From: Zasmidium citrigriseum
Taxonomy: Eukaryota; Ascomycota; Dothideomycetes; Mycosphaerellales; Mycosphaerellaceae
Direction: 5' to 3'
Length of the DNA stretch: 64,000 bases
NCBI GenBank assembly: GCA_002786025.1
Contig: NHNW01000022.1
Location: 62,001 to 126,000, forward strand
Part shown: positions 51,520 to 63,458 of the stretch, piece by piece
Layout: the number at the start of each line of letters is the position of its first letter
Numbering within the stretch: position 1 is the stretch's first letter
Position numbers and translations under genes: made by a program
The notes under the pieces: model-generated
The model's input: the letters and a program-made list of their open reading frames with translations, nothing else
Database searches by the model: none
Told to the model about the DNA's origin: nothing

Positions 51520-52654
51520 GGTGGTGGTTTGGGCCGGACGCCTCGCGCATGCCCGGGAGTGCGCGGGGCGCTACTTCATCGCCAGATGTGTCTCCCCCAG
51601 AGGATTCCAGAGACTCGGCAATCTGTAGACGATCCTTAATCCTTATGCGACTGTATTCTTGGTGAGAACGAGCGTGGTGGTGGTTGCCGGCAAGGACGCG
51701 GGACCGCGGAGTCGATGATTGCTGGCTATGTAGCTAGCTGTGTCTAGCTTATGATGAGTCGCGGTGGCACACTCAGGAACAAGGCTTGGTGGGAGGACAA
51801 GGCAGCTGTCGGGGGCGTTGTTTGTGGTCTGGGTATTGTTTTGGTGTGTCGTTTCCAGGCGTGCCTGCGAGTGTGAAGCCGACGGAATGTTGTCGGGTGC
51901 GAGCTCACTGATCGCGGTTGCTTACGAACCATTAGTCGGCATGGATGATTGATCGCATGCAGGGTCGTTCTGGGGGCCGCATTTAACAAGCATCCTCTGT
52001 TACACTATCTAGAACACAAGACTCCAGTATTTAAATCATCTATATAGAACGATTGCCTATGTCTTGGAAGGTCTTCCCCGAACGCTAGATGTGAGGCCTG
52101 GCAAGCGGTCTCAAGGGTATATTGCACTTCTGACGACGACTGTTATGGCGAGGGAAGATTGTAGGAATAGACGGTAGGTAGTTAGACGTTCCTCCTTGCA
52201 TCATGAAAGACTAGATATTGGAGTCGAACACGTCTGTTTGATCGTGAGCCTTTGGATCATCTCTTGACATTTGATGTTGTTTCTGTAGAGCAGTAGGAAC
52301 ATTCCCAAAGGCCTTTTCGTGTTGTGTTTGATATGTTGGAAGATGGTGAGTAACCAAGGAAAGGGCGCTCGTTATCATATGATGCTCAAATTAGCCCCGG
52401 GAGCTCCCTTCGACCACGCGAGAGCTTGCCGTGTCGACATGGAAGCACAGTGGACACAGCACTGAGTGCCTGGCTTGCCATTGTTGCACCACCACCGCCG
52501 CCAACACCGCTCACCGGACTCACCGCCGCCGCCACGTTACCTCCTGAAGCTTGCTCCTGGTCTAGAGCAACAGCCAAACACATCCGCCACCAATGACGCA
52601 TACTGCCGGCCTTCTCTCTGGTTGCTTGCATTCTTGATTCTACCTCGCCGGGAC
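51520..52654. promoter_or_regulatory. 1.1-kb divergent intergenic region, histidine kinase and ANK/DIL gene
   Basis: The spacer contains both promoters. Short ORFs here are low-complexity. No repeat, RNA gene or clear TATA box stands out. The 200 nt before 52655 are rich in CCACCGCC-type words. Confidence 0.5.
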
Positions 52655-55141
52655 ATGGATCCTGAGGAGAGGGATGTTGGGGAGCAGCGCGAGGGCTCCT
52701 TCGAGGACCAGGACAGCGACGATGACTACTCGAGAAAGCCCCGCGACCTGCCCGCCGACCTCCCTCGCACCCTCGACGACCGCAAGAACTTCACGAGCTA
52801 CAACCAGGAGACCGAGTACTACGATGCCTGGCAGGGTGAGCAATTGCTGGATGTTACATGAGCTGGGGCATATGTTGATTGGTACATAGGGCAATCACAG
52901 TTTCTCACGGCCCCTACCATTGCGAAGCCGCTGAACTTCAATCTTTCTCTGAACGAGCCCGATGACGATGCATTTGCACGAGACTACGGCAATGACGATG
53001 CACGAGTGGCTCAGATGATGGCTGCCCAAGCCAGTAGACCTGGCGACGCTGGGGAGGCGCAAGAGGACGAGATCCTGAACGACGACAAGCGAACGCGGGA
53101 GCAAAAGACGGCCGAATTGCAAGAACTTCTTTTCTTGGCTGCGAGCAATGGCGATGCACAGAGGGTACAGCGGCTGGTCCGAGGCCATGCATCAAACCTT
53201 GTTGAGATCGATGGCGTCGACGGCGAAGGAACGCCTCCTCTGGTCTATGCGAGTTGCTTTGGGCACAAAGATGTCGTTCTGGCACTGCTCAATGCCGGGG
53301 CTACGGTTGACAACCAGGATCGGAATCAATGGACTGCCCTCATGTGGGCGATGACTAACAGTCACAAGGAAATTGCCAAGATCTTGCTGGACCATGGTGC
53401 TTCAACGGATGTGAAGTCTTCGAGCGGTAGGACGGCCCTGGACTTTGTGCCGCCCAACAGCGAGATGTCCGAATTTCTTCAGCATAGCGGCTACAGTATA
53501 GGCAGTGTGGGTGTGACAGACGACTTCTACAGTTCGGGATTTTCGCAGGACCGGTTTGAAGAAGAATTGGCTGAGAGTGAAATGCGGCGAAGAATGATGA
53601 TGGAGAGTGCTATCAATCTGGAAGTCGACCTTGGAAACCTAGGGCTCGATGAACAGCCCGAGTCTCCGGAAGATTTCGAGGATGGCCAAGACTTTGTTTG
53701 GGACCGATGTCTGAACGATCAGATGTTTGTCTTCATGGAGAACGACATCGAACGGATATTGGACGTGGTAATTACGAAAATGACACCGCAACGGACACCT
53801 TCGCAAAAACCAGTACCAGCCAACATCGTTTTTCTTGGAGCTCGATATGCGCACTACCATGCGAACAGGGAGCTCCTGACGGAATGGCTCGAGTCTGCTC
53901 AAGACAAGATATATGCCGTGGTCGATCGCTATCAGTGGGACATGACAATCCTTGCCTTTTGGATATCGAATGCGACATTACTATTATACTACCTGAAAAA
54001 GGACACTGGATTGACTGAAGTCACGACGCAGTTCCAGGCGCAGATGGCGGAGTTGATTCATGAGATATACATCTTGATCATTCGGGACGCAGAAAGGAGA
54101 ATGGACAAAGTCCTCGATGCTGCTGTGCTGGATCACGAGACGATCCCTGGGTTTGAGGACATCACATTTCAAAACGAATGGAAGTTCCTGAAGAGCAAGT
54201 CAAAAGTGAAGCCGGATCCTGTGGAGAAGCGTATGCGACCGCCCTCGCCAAAACGCAAGGCCCAACCATCGCCGAGAAACATCACCTCATTACTTTCGTC
54301 TACGCTGTTTGTACTCGATCTGTACGACGTGCATTCTGTGATCACCGCTCAGATTCTATCTCAGCTCTACTACTGGCTCAGCGCTGAGATCTTCAACCGG
54401 ATAATGTCGAACAAGAGATATTTGGCCAGGACAAAAGCCATGCAGATTCGCATGAACATTTCTACACTCGAAGACTGGGCTCGGACGAACAATCGGCAAC
54501 CTGAGCACTACGAGAACGGAGGTATGAGCGCGAGCGGAGAGGCAACGGTTGATTCTGCGAGGAAGCATCTGGCACCAGTAGTCCAACTATTACAATGGCT
54601 GCAGTGCTTTTCTTCGCTAGGAGAGGATCGTGCGGCCATGGAGACGACGATACAACAACTACCTGCGCTCTCAACAAAGCAGTTGCTTCATGCTGTGAAG
54701 CACTACCGGGCCGAAGTGGGCGAAAAGACCCTCACACGACCTGCTTTGAGACACATTCAGGAGGTCAAAAGCAGACCAAAGCCTCTCCAAACAGAGCCGC
54801 AATCTGCAAGCGCAGGTGCCTCCGATGCGCCAGCAACGCCTGGAGCAGCGAATGGCAAGGCGACTCCCCAACCTCCGAACACTCCGCAGCTTGACGAGGA
54901 CGATCATGTGCCAGAGACCAACCTTTTGAATCCTGCGTTGCTTCTACCGTTCCATCTGCCCACTTCGACGGATATGCTGGTCAGTTACGGAGCTGGCTTC
55001 GGTGGTGTGAACAAGGAGCGAGAAAGACGATACACCCCCTCAGTACCACCTGAGTTCTTGACCAAACTGGACCCGGCAGGAAGACAGCCGGGCAATGTCT
55101 ACGAGAACGCACATCTAAGTGAAGGGAATGAAAGCTCGTGA
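52655..55141 (+). CDS. Ankyrin-repeat and dilute (DIL) domain protein
   Basis: Two exons (52655-52835 and 52890-55141; 54-nt intron, GTGAGC donor) encode 810 aa. The N-terminus is acidic. Residues about 135-240 form ankyrin repeats, e.g. GTPPLVYASCFGHKDVVLAL and WTALMWAMTNSHKEIAKILL, plus SSGRTALDFVPP. The middle (about 320-640) has the helical dilute-type region, including MTILAFWISNATLLLYYLKK and LSQLYYWLSAEIFNRIMSNK, the latter being the conserved core of DIL domains from class V myosins. The C-terminus is Pro/Ala-rich. In yeasts and filamentous fungi single genes combine ANK and DIL; they are linked to vesicle or polarity functions, but the role here is inferred from domains only. Confidence 0.88.
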
Positions 55142-55336
55142 CGAGGATGTTGATGGCGCGAAACGAGCGACGTCGGAGCGGTAGGAGCCGGCCGACCTTC
55201 AATCTCCGCCGCCTATCGATAGCTACTGACACATTGGAATCTCAACCATTGATGCGGGGCACGCCTTTTTTCTCCAGAGTCATACACCCTCCGCGCTGAA
55301 GACAATACCACGATTGACTATCGTCCGTAGGCCACA

Positions 55337-56485
55337 ATGGAGGCACCAATTCTATCTCCAGAATCCGTCGAGGACAAACTAAGCCAGGCCGTGAAATTCA
55401 TACCAGCGGACAAGATAGACGAGACGTTCAAGTCAGACAGCATAGGTAGGCTCAGTCACGCGACTGAACATTCAGGTGAAACAAAATCTGTACTGACTCT
55501 CAAAGACCTCATCAACAAACCTCTCGGCTCTCGAATCCTCTCCTTCTCCGACGAATGGTTCGCTGCCGCTGAGAACCTCACAACACCCACTCCTCCGATT
55601 CGCAAACCTGGAGTCTTCACGTACGCAGGAGCATGGTACGATGGCTGGGAAACACGGCGTCACAATCCAGAGCCCTTCGACTGGGTAGTGATCCGTTTGG
55701 GCGTTTCGTCAGGAAAGGTCAAGGGGTTCGAGATCGACACAGCATTCTTCAATGGCAACCAGGCCCCTGAAGTTGCTGTTCAGGGATGCTTTGTGAGCGA
55801 TGACCGGGAAGAGGAGGTCAAGAAGAAGGAATTTGGAGAGTGGGAGACTATACTGCCAAAGCAAGAGTGCGGACCAAGTCAGAGACATGGCTGGCTGCTG
55901 CCGAAGATGACGGACAAGGCATACACACACGTGCGGCTGCAGATGTTCCCGGACGGAGGCATTGCAAGATTCAGGCTCTTTGGTGAAGCCCTGCCCGTCC
56001 TGCCACAGGACGTAAACGAAGTGTTCGACCTGGCAGCTACGGTGAACGGCGGCGTGGCTGTCAAATGCTCGGACCAGCACTTCGGTACCAAAGACAACCT
56101 TCTCCTACCCGGCCGCGGCGTAGATATGGGCGATGGCTGGGAAACCAAACGCTCACGAGGAGTCCACATCGACTGGGTGATCATCAAGCTCGGCACACCA
56201 GGTATCATCGACAAGCTTGTCGTCGACACTGCGCATTTCCGAGGCAACTTCCCACAGAAAGTGCAAATCTTTGCTGCTGGGAAGGCGGACAAGGCACCTG
56301 AGCATGAGGATCATGAGGCGTGGGTGGAGGTGCTGAGTCCGCAGAAGACGGGCCCGGATCAGGAGCATGAGTATGCTGGGGACGTGCTTAAGGATGTGCA
56401 GGGAAAGACGTATGGGTTTGTGAAGTTGGTCATCATTCCTGATGGTGGTGTGAAGAGAGTGAGGGTGTTTGGGAGGAGAGCATAG
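55337..56485 (+). CDS. alc: Allantoicase
   Basis: The gene encodes allantoate amidinohydrolase, which splits allantoate to ureidoglycolate and urea in purine catabolism. It has two tandem copies of the allantoicase fold: SFSDEWFAAAENL, then AGAWYDGWETRRHN, IDTAFFNGNQAPE and ECGPSQRHGW in the first; GRGVDMGDGWETKRSRG, VVDTAHFRGNFP and DGGVKRVRVFG in the second. The frame is continuous for 382 aa. However, 55446-55505 looks like a 60-nt intron (GTAGGC donor, CTGACTCTCAAAG end). Removing it joins DSI to DLINKPLGSRIL, which matches the family spacing, so the mature protein is probably 362 aa (exons 55337-55445 and 55506-56485). Confidence 0.93.
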   Translation: MEAPILSPESVEDKLSQAVKFIPADKIDETFKSDSIGRLSHATEHSGETKSVLTLKDLINKPLGSRILSFSDEWFAAAENLTTPTPPIRKPGVFTYAGAWYDGWETRRHNPEPFDWVVIRLGVSSGKVKGFEIDTAFFNGNQAPEVAVQGCFVSDDREEEVKKKEFGEWETILPKQECGPSQRHGWLLPKMTDKAYTHVRLQMFPDGGIARFRLFGEALPVLPQDVNEVFDLAATVNGGVAVKCSDQHFGTKDNLLLPGRGVDMGDGWETKRSRGVHIDWVIIKLGTPGIIDKLVVDTAHFRGNFPQKVQIFAAGKADKAPEHEDHEAWVEVLSPQKTGPDQEHEYAGDVLKDVQGKTYGFVKLVIIPDGGVKRVRVFGRRA

Positions 56486-56663
56486 TAGGCAGGTCAGACA
56501 AGAAAGTGACTTGATTGAACATTCACGCATTTGATTAAGCCTCAATCAATTGCTATCGATAAGCCCGCCAAGCCGCTAGGAAATTCTCGAGACCCTTGAC
56601 TTCTCGACTTCAACTTCATCTGCTCTCCATCCCACCACACTTCCACACCTCACCACCGCCGCG

Positions 56664-57809
56664 ATGCCCAAATCCGCCCGCAAAGCCAGCAATGGCATCA
56701 CCAAACCCGACCCCTACGCCGGCGCCGCCGCACGAAAAGGCAAATCCGCCCAAGCGAACAACATTTTCCGCATGAACACAGACATCGGCCAGCACATCCT
56801 CAAAAACCCCGGCGTCGCCCAAGCAATCGTCGACAAAGCCGACGTCAAGCAGTCAGACATCGTCCTCGAAGTCGGTCCCGGAACCGGCAACCTCACCACG
56901 CGCATCCTCGAAAAAGCCAAGAAAGTCATCGCCGTAGAGCAAGATCCCCGCATGGCGGCCGAACTCACGAAGCGCTTCCAAGGGACACCCGCGGCGAAGA
57001 GATTGGAATTGATATTAGGGGATGTGATCAAGATGCCGGAGTTGCCGTATTTCGATATCTGTATCTCGAATACGCCGTATCAGATTTCGTCGCCGTTGAC
57101 GTTTAAGTTGCTTGCGACGGCGCCTTCGCCGCGGACGTGTGTGCTGATGTTTCAGCGGGAGTTTGCGATGAGGCTTTTTGCGAGGCCGGGGGATAAGCTT
57201 TATTCGCGATTGTCGGTCAATTGTCAGATGTGGGCGAAGGTGGACCATGTGATGAAGGTGGGCAGGAATAATTTCAACCCGCCGCCACAGGTCGAGAGTA
57301 ATGTTGTGAGGATATCGCCCAAGACGCCGAGACCGCAGATCAGCTATGATGAGTGGGATGGATTATTGCGGGTGTGTTTTGTGAGGAAGAACAGGGTGTT
57401 GAGGAGTGGGTTTCTGGGCACGGCGAGTGTGATGGCGATGCTGGAGTCGAATTATCGGACGTACTGTGCGCAGAACGAGATTCCGCTGGACGATGGGCCA
57501 CTGGAGGATGGAGAGGGAATGGATGTGGATGAGGAGGTGCAGGAAGATGAAGGACTGATGAACATGGATGAGGACGAGGAGGACATCCCGGACTTCTTCA
57601 AGGAGGAGAGGGATAAACAGGCGAAGAAGATGCTGGACAATCCGGATCGCAAGAAGAAGGGCAAGGTTGCGGAGTTGGTGAGGAGCAAGGTCAAGAAGGT
57701 GCTTGAGGTCGACACGGAGCTTGCGGAGAGAAGAGCGAGGATGTGTGATGAGGGGGATTTCCTGAAACTGCTTTATGCTTTCAATCAGGAAGGTATTCAC
57801 TTCGCTTGA
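56664..57809 (+). CDS. DIM1: 18S rRNA dimethyladenosine transferase
   Basis: A single-exon gene of 381 aa in the KsgA/Dim1 family. The enzyme dimethylates two adjacent adenosines near the 3' end of 18S rRNA and is needed for pre-rRNA processing in the nucleolus. Visible motifs are [12 protein letters not shown], the SAM loop [14 protein letters not shown], the acidic end of the next strand in [10 protein letters not shown], and motif [15 protein letters not shown], where the family has N-L/T-P-Y. The C-terminal domain has [14 protein letters not shown]. An acidic insert (residues about 285-320, [20 protein letters not shown]) is longer than in yeast Dim1 (318 aa). Basic residues dominate the first 30 positions. 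Confidence 0.95.
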   Translation: MPKSARKASNGITKPDPYAGAAARKGKSAQANNIFRMNTDIGQHILKNPGVAQAIVDKADVKQSDIVLEVGPGTGNLTTRILEKAKKVIAVEQDPRMAAELTKRFQGTPAAKRLELILGDVIKMPELPYFDICISNTPYQISSPLTFKLLATAPSPRTCVLMFQREFAMRLFARPGDKLYSRLSVNCQMWAKVDHVMKVGRNNFNPPPQVESNVVRISPKTPRPQISYDEWDGLLRVCFVRKNRVLRSGFLGTASVMAMLESNYRTYCAQNEIPLDDGPLEDGEGMDVDEEVQEDEGLMNMDEDEEDIPDFFKEERDKQAKKMLDNPDRKKKGKVAELVRSKVKKVLEVDTELAERRARMCDEGDFLKLLYAFNQEGIHFA

Positions 57810-58549
57810 GGGAAGATTGACTTTGGTAGCGAGGCGTTTGGAGGGAAAAGAATGCTTAATGATACCCATTTGAAGAGCCTACAACACCGGTCCCATGATG
57901 CCATGTCAAAGTTGACGACTCGACCCGGATTTCAACTGACCTTCCAGTCCACGGCCGAATCGATGCAACACTATCCTTGATCTTTTCTGAAAAATGTCTC
58001 GAGGTCAAGCGCACCAAGCACTCTCGGAATTCCACCACAAAGGGACAGACCTCATCACGCAACTACGTGCGCTGACATACTACGACCATGGCCACACGAG
58101 AGACCTAATCGATCCAGAAGTATGAGCTGATACTCCCCTCTGGCCGTTTTAGGGAGTATGGACTTGTCATCTCACTCATTGCAAGTACGGTGGAGTCCCC
58201 GGATCTCTACTCTGCTGGCGTCCTGACTTTACTCTACTCTTCATCTATGGCCTTACTTCTGGCTTCACCTAAATGATAGACTGCTCGAAGCTCCGGTCTC
58301 TGATAAAACGGGCGCGACGAGATTAAACTGAAAAAACTACGACCAACATCGACATGTATTTTGGACGGCGGAGACTGGCCCTGTCTCGTCGAGAACGTTC
58401 CTGGAGAGTCGCTTCGTCGGGCGCTTGACTAGCTCAATCACAAGCCCTTCATTCATCAGTCCAATCGTTTCGACCATCAGTCAGGGGGCATCCACGTCGT
58501 ACAGGCTTACACCGGTCACCACGGATGACGACCTATCTAGAATTCCTCG

Positions 58550-59110
58550 TAGGTCTCCTGACAGGCTCTGTCGCTTGTGAACGCCTCGCCACACCCAGTT
58601 GCAGTCTCTCGATTCATCAGCCCTCTCATATCGACTCTTGCTTCAGACCCTCCCATGCTGAATGAACATACACCAGCTTCTCATGGACGCCGAGTCAGTC
58701 AAAGACCTGTTCTTAGGCTCGTTCCACTGTGACGAAGCTGGGGATCCTCTTGCCAGACTACCAGTCGACTCACCGACAGATCAGCCCCGTCGTCTCAGTT
58801 CTTCGTTCAGGAGCCCCTATCTCGGAGGCGCATGCACCAATTTCTCACGGACCACGTGCATCTCTAGACTCTCGAGGGGCCTTCTCATGAGCTCGATCCC
58901 TCATGAAAGGGGTTGAGATCGTCCGAACTGGCCATCGGCCTGCCTTTTGACCGGCTCTGGATTCGTCGGTCCTGCCGTCTCGGTTCTTCGTAAGAGGGTG
59001 CCCGTCTCGAGCCAGCAGCACGAGTCTCTCACTGATGATTACATATCGTCCAGCTGTTGAAGACCTTCTCACAGGCTCAGTCCCTGACGGGAAAGGTAGA
59101 GATGCCTGGT
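58550..59110 (+). repeat. Diverged tandem repeat, about 155-185 bp, four copies
   Basis: The word CTGACAGGCTCTGTCGC-like recurs near 58556, 58708, 58882 and 59066, as CAGGCTC/TAGGCTCG/GAGCTCGATCCC variants. It is followed in at least two copies by CGTCTCAGTTCTTCGT or CGTCTCGGTTCTTCGT. The spacing between copies is not constant, so the array has indels. No protein is encoded. Confidence 0.55.
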
Positions 59111-59756
59111 CGAAACATCAGCCAGGGCATTGACCAGCCCTCAAGTTATCGGCCCATCAGCGTCAGAGGGGATCTGTTTGAAGCTCATACAAGCTCTGGC
59201 TCCTTTCTGCCCTTCTTCTGCTCTCGACAAGATCGCACCCGCCGCCGCCATAGCGCTCTATGGACAACATGAGCTGCATCGTCTACCAACTGTCGAATCC
59301 GGCCCGTACATCAATTGAACTTGCACTCATTCGAGAATGGCGTCGTAGAGGAAGACATGCATTGCCCGTGCTTTTCAGTCTAGCTAATGCCGTCAGTGAA
59401 GGAGCAAATGAAGAACGATTAATGTACAGGTGAGAGAATGGAATATGGAAAAGGTAAAGTCACAGGCGAGGAAGACCGTAAGGGATTGGATTTTATCGAC
59501 CCTGCCCCTGCTGGCTTCACCTGTCCCTTTCTTTGGTCAATCACGTTGCCGCTTCACTTCCGTCCCGATTCCCTCGTTGCCAAACTTCCTTCAAAAGCAA
59601 GTGAAGTATGAACTGACTGGCAGAATATGCGACTAAATGATGGCAGCACTAAGCAACTGGTGATGGGAGAAGTAAGCGACTAATTGATGGGAGAACTAAC
59701 CGACTAACTAGTCGACGCATTGGCTGCTCACTTACTCCTACTCTCGGTCCCCCCAT

Positions 59757-59955
59757 TAGTTTTCCTCCTGTTTTCCTATCACTTTTCCCATTAGTCCTCC
59801 CATTAGTCCTCCTATTAGCCCTCCCAATAGCCCTCCAGTCAATTCTCCTATTAGTTCTCCCATTAGTTCTCCCATTACTTCTCCTATTACTTCTCCTATC
59901 ACTTCTTCCATCACTTCTCCCGTCACTTCTCCCATCACTTCTCTCATTAGTGGGT
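59757..59955 (-). repeat. 12-bp minisatellite (TTCTCCCATTAG type)
   Basis: About sixteen units of TTCTCCCATTAG and variants (CCTCCTATTAGC, TTCTCCTATCAC) follow each other. On the minus strand they stay in frame as 4-residue units GEVM, GEVI, GELM, GGLI within a 102-codon ORF. The region just upstream (59665-59715) carries the complement, GATGGGAGAA...TAACCGACTAA, so the two arms could pair as an inverted repeat. Confidence 0.8.
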
Positions 59956-60118
59956 CGCTCATTTTTTCTATTAATCGTGCCTTCCTAAACTGGCACCATG
60001 TGACGCCAAGACTTCGCGCCTGCCTGCCTGCCACAAACGCCGTCCACCTTCTTGCGCTTTCCACCTCGCACTTTCAACATCCTCACCCGCAGCCACCACC
60101 GCCAACGACAACAACACC

Positions 60119-61442
60119 ATGGCCGCTCCTGCGGGAGATGCACGTTGCATCCCCTGCCAATATCTGAACAAGCCCTACGTAAGTGCCTTTCTCCATCTGC
60201 CACTCCCCTGGCTAATCCCAACAACAGTGCGAGACCGCCACCACCAACGCCGCGTGCACTCGCTGCGCAGCTGCAGGCTGGTGCTGCCTACCTGCAGGAA
60301 CCGACACCAGCCCTGGAAGGTTAGTTTCTCTCCTAGCGGCAATTCCCCCCCTTGAGTATGACTTACCGTCCTGGAGCGTGGCGTTGAGGATGGTTCTGGG
60401 ACTGCCTCCACCTGGCAGCGAGCACCTCGAGCGCGCCTATGCTCCGCGTGCCTTTCCCCCACAAACCATTCCTATCCCCGCCAGAGCTAGAGCGACCGTG
60501 GCACCAATGGGCCCGTCAGGCGCAGATAGTGGTCGCCGCTTCGAGGGGATCGCTGGAAATCTCTCCGCGACGAGCACAGAGCCTCCAATCCCAAGCGACG
60601 TCCAAGAGACGCTCAAGAACGAGGCGAAGAAGATGTTCGACGACATAACTTACACGCCTCCCAACATAACTACCATGTCGCTGAGGGACCGGGCATACCT
60701 ATACCTGGTCCTTTCTCATTTCTGTCACAGGGAACATGAGCAGCAACTCCAAGCCCATACGACTGACCAACAGGCCGGCAACAAGAGAAAGCGTGAGCCG
60801 TCGCCAAATGCCGACAGCAGCTACAGCAACACGCAAGCCTTCACCCTGTCCGTCATGCCATCCCGCAAGGTGCAGAAGACGTCAAGCGAAGACACGCAAG
60901 ACCTCAATCAGCCCTCGACCAACAACCAGAGCACCACTCTCGCCAAAATCATCCAGACCGCCTCAATGACGGCTGCTGCTGCACCACTTGGCGAACAGCA
61001 GAATCCAATCGAGATCGACTCCAACGCCCCGGAGAGTTCAGACGACTCCGACGACTCATCAGACAGCTCAGATGACGACGACGAAGTCTCCCAGGCTGGT
61101 GGTCAGCAAGCTCCAATTCAAATCGACTCAGACACAGAAGATGACGATGTGCAGATTGTCGAGGTGCGTGGTCGTGGCTATCAGGCAGGCACTGCACGTC
61201 CTAGTGTTGGAGCTGCCTCAAACGACTCCGGACACCTCACCATCCCCGACGACGAAGAGCAAGATGGCCTCAAATGGTACATCAAGGACCAGGGGAAGCA
61301 ATTGCAGGAATTAATCAACCAGCGGGTCAGACAGGATTGGTTGGAGCGCCCTGATCGGCTGAGAGAGAGAGACCGAGAGAATGCCCGTCGCGCAGGCGAC
61401 TTCTGGCGGCCATGGATGGAGGGCATGAATAGCGGCCATTAG
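60119..61442 (+). CDS. Unknown protein with cysteine cluster and SIM-like motifs
   Basis: Three exons (60119-60178, 60228-60319, 60389-61442; introns 49 and 69 nt) encode 401 aa. The first 50 residues carry seven cysteines: RCIPCQYLNKPYC, then AACTRCAAAGWCC. The spacing C-x2-C-x7-C-x8-C-x2-C-x5-C is like a Zn2Cys6 cluster but not canonical, and it lacks the usual basic residues after the second Cys. The middle has NKRKREPSPNADSS, a likely nuclear signal. Residues about 225-300 contain PIEIDSNAPESSDDSDDSSD and PIQIDSDTEDDDVQIVEV, hydrophobic strips beside acidic/Ser runs, as in SUMO-interacting motifs. The C-terminus is basic and Trp-containing. After the stop, GTATGT at 61445 and TCAGCAG at 61500 suggest a 3'UTR intron. 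Confidence 0.7.
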
Positions 61443-61679
61443 CAAGGTATGTCTCCACGCGCGGGCGAACTTTCAGTCCTCGACTAACCTTCTCAGCAGC
61501 TTGATGCATCGCAATACGACGGAGAGCAGAGCGAAAGTGACACTTAAGGTCTTGTCTACCAGGATCAATCGAATTCAGCATGCGCATGGCAAGGAGTAGA
61601 ACCCGATGATAGCGAGTATCGCAGAACGGACCTCGAGGTCTAATTGTAAATACTGCAAATGAAGCATTGGGTCTACTCA

Positions 61680-63374
61680 TCAAACCTCTTCCTCAAACTT
61701 CCTCACCAAAAGCCCCGTCTTCTTCAGCTCCGCCTTGACTTGTTTGACCGTCCACTCGCCCCTGTGGAACATACCCGCACCCAATGCAGCATCCACGTTC
61801 GTCTTCTCAAACACCTCCGCAAAGTGATCCGCATTGCCAGCTCCACTCGATGCGATGACGGGGATCTTGACGGAAGCCTTCGCCATCCGAATCAACTCCA
61901 AATCGAAACCTGAGTTCGTGCCGTCTTTGTCGATGCAGTTGAGCAGGATCTCGCCGGCGCCCATGGCTTCGACTGCTGTGAGCAGTTGTACAACGTCGAG
62001 ATCCCGAGTCTCGCGACCGCCTTTGATCGTACAGGCGTACCAGCAGTACTTCTCGCCGTTAGGGCCAGGGAATGCGGTTTCGATGGTGTGGTGAGCGGTG
62101 GCGTCTGGTGATGAAACATAGACTCGTTTGGGGTCGACTGACACTACGACTGCTTGAGCGCCGTAAGCTTCGCTAATAGTCTCAATAGCAGTCTTGCCTG
62201 TCAGCGTCTTGTTTGACGCGAAGTATTGCTCTGCGGCTGTGACCGCGTCTGAGCCGATTGAGACTTTGTCGGCGCCGGATTTGAAGTAGAGCGTTGCGAC
62301 TTCGAGGGCTGGTGCTGTGCGGCCTGTTTCTGGGTCTGTGGTGTCGCGGATACCGCCGCCGATTGTCAGGGGTACGAAGACGGTGGCAGAGGCTTGACGA
62401 AGGACTTCGAGCATGGGGAGGTCTTTCAGGGGCGTGTCGCGGAAGGAGGTGATGTTGAGGAAAGTGACTTCATCGGCGCCTTGTTCGTAGTACTGCTGGG
62501 CTTTTTGAACTGGTTTGCCAAGGTTTCGTACTGCATTGTCTGACTTCTCGCGAACATCGTATTGATCGCCTTTGGTGACGACGAGGTCGCCTTGGTCGTT
62601 TGTTCGGACGTCAAGGCAGGCGATGATACGTCTCGTGAGGCCGTCTTTCATTGAGCTCTGGTCCAGGTCTGCGGGCAAGGCTTCAATCTTCTTGCCTTCA
62701 AGGAAGGCTTTCAGTACACGCTGACCGGCGGCACCGCTCTTCTCGGGGTGGAACTGCGTAGCGAGCACGTTGTCTTTCGCAATGGCTCCGACAAATTCCT
62801 CTTTGCCGTAACGAGCAGTCGCCACCTTCCAACCGTCCTTCTCAAACTGGCCTTCCCGGTATGGAACGGCATATGAATGGACATAGTAGTACTTGCTGTC
62901 TGGACGAAGGCCGTAAACACTCTCAGATCCACTAGCGTTGGCGGAGTTCCAGCCAATGTGTGGTACACTCTTGTCGTCGTCGAGGAAGCGCTCAAGACGG
63001 CCCTTGATGACACCAAGACCAGGAACATTTGGATTCTCTGCTGAGCCCTCGAACAGCGCTTGCAGACCGACGCAGATTCCCATGAAGGGTTTGCCGGATT
63101 GGATGTGTTTTCGGACTGGTTCGACGTAGCCCGCGTTGGCGAATTGAGTGAGACAATGGCCGAAGTGGCCGACGCCCGGTAAAATCAGTTTCTATATAAC
63201 AGCCTGTCAGCTATCAGCCTACAATCATCAAACGTATCTATATGTACGTACCTCAGCCTTCTCAACGTCTGAAGGAGTGGTGATCCATTCCACTTGCCAG
63301 CCGAGCTTCTCAATTGCATTGACAAGCGACCGGATGTTGCCGGCCGCATAGTCGAGGAGATGAACGATAGGCAT
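61680..63374 (-). CDS. HIS7: Imidazole glycerol phosphate synthase (glutaminase-cyclase fusion)
   Basis: Two exons (63374-63252 and 63191-61680; 60-nt intron with GTACGT donor) encode 544 aa, close to yeast His7 (552). It performs step five/six of histidine biosynthesis, making IGP and AICAR from PRFAR and glutamine. The N-terminal glutaminase half has [11 protein letters not shown] (oxyanion region), the nucleophile in [10 protein letters not shown] and the His/Glu pair in QFHPEKS. The C-terminal HisF barrel has [25 protein letters not shown] and [11 protein letters not shown]. The two halves are fused, as in all fungi. The start is 213 nt from the divergent IMP3 start. Confidence 0.96.
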
Positions 63375-63452
63375 CTTCCCTTTTATTTTTACTGATTTCT
63401 GACAATGTCGAGGTGATTCAGATCGAAATGTGTTTGCAATAAGTTCAGACAG

Positions 63453-63458
63453 TGACTC
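63453..63458. promoter_or_regulatory. TGACTC(T) candidate Gcn4/CPC1 site
   Basis: The hexamer TGACTC, flanked as GTGACTCT, lies 79 nt upstream of the HIS7 start in the region shared with IMP3. The consensus for general amino-acid control is RTGACTCWY; this site fits except for the last base. HIS7 genes are known targets of this system in yeast; use here is inferred. Confidence 0.4.

Larger units (their letters stand above)
57810..60118. other. 2.3-kb intergenic region with two repeat arrays
   Basis: No confident gene is found. A 42-codon plus ORF at 57994-58122 (MSRGQAHQALSEFHHKGTDL and following residues) meets a GTATGA that could be a donor, but no acceptor gives a convincing continuation. 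Most of the rest is two tandem repeat families, described separately, and short ORFs without domains. Confidence 0.5.
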
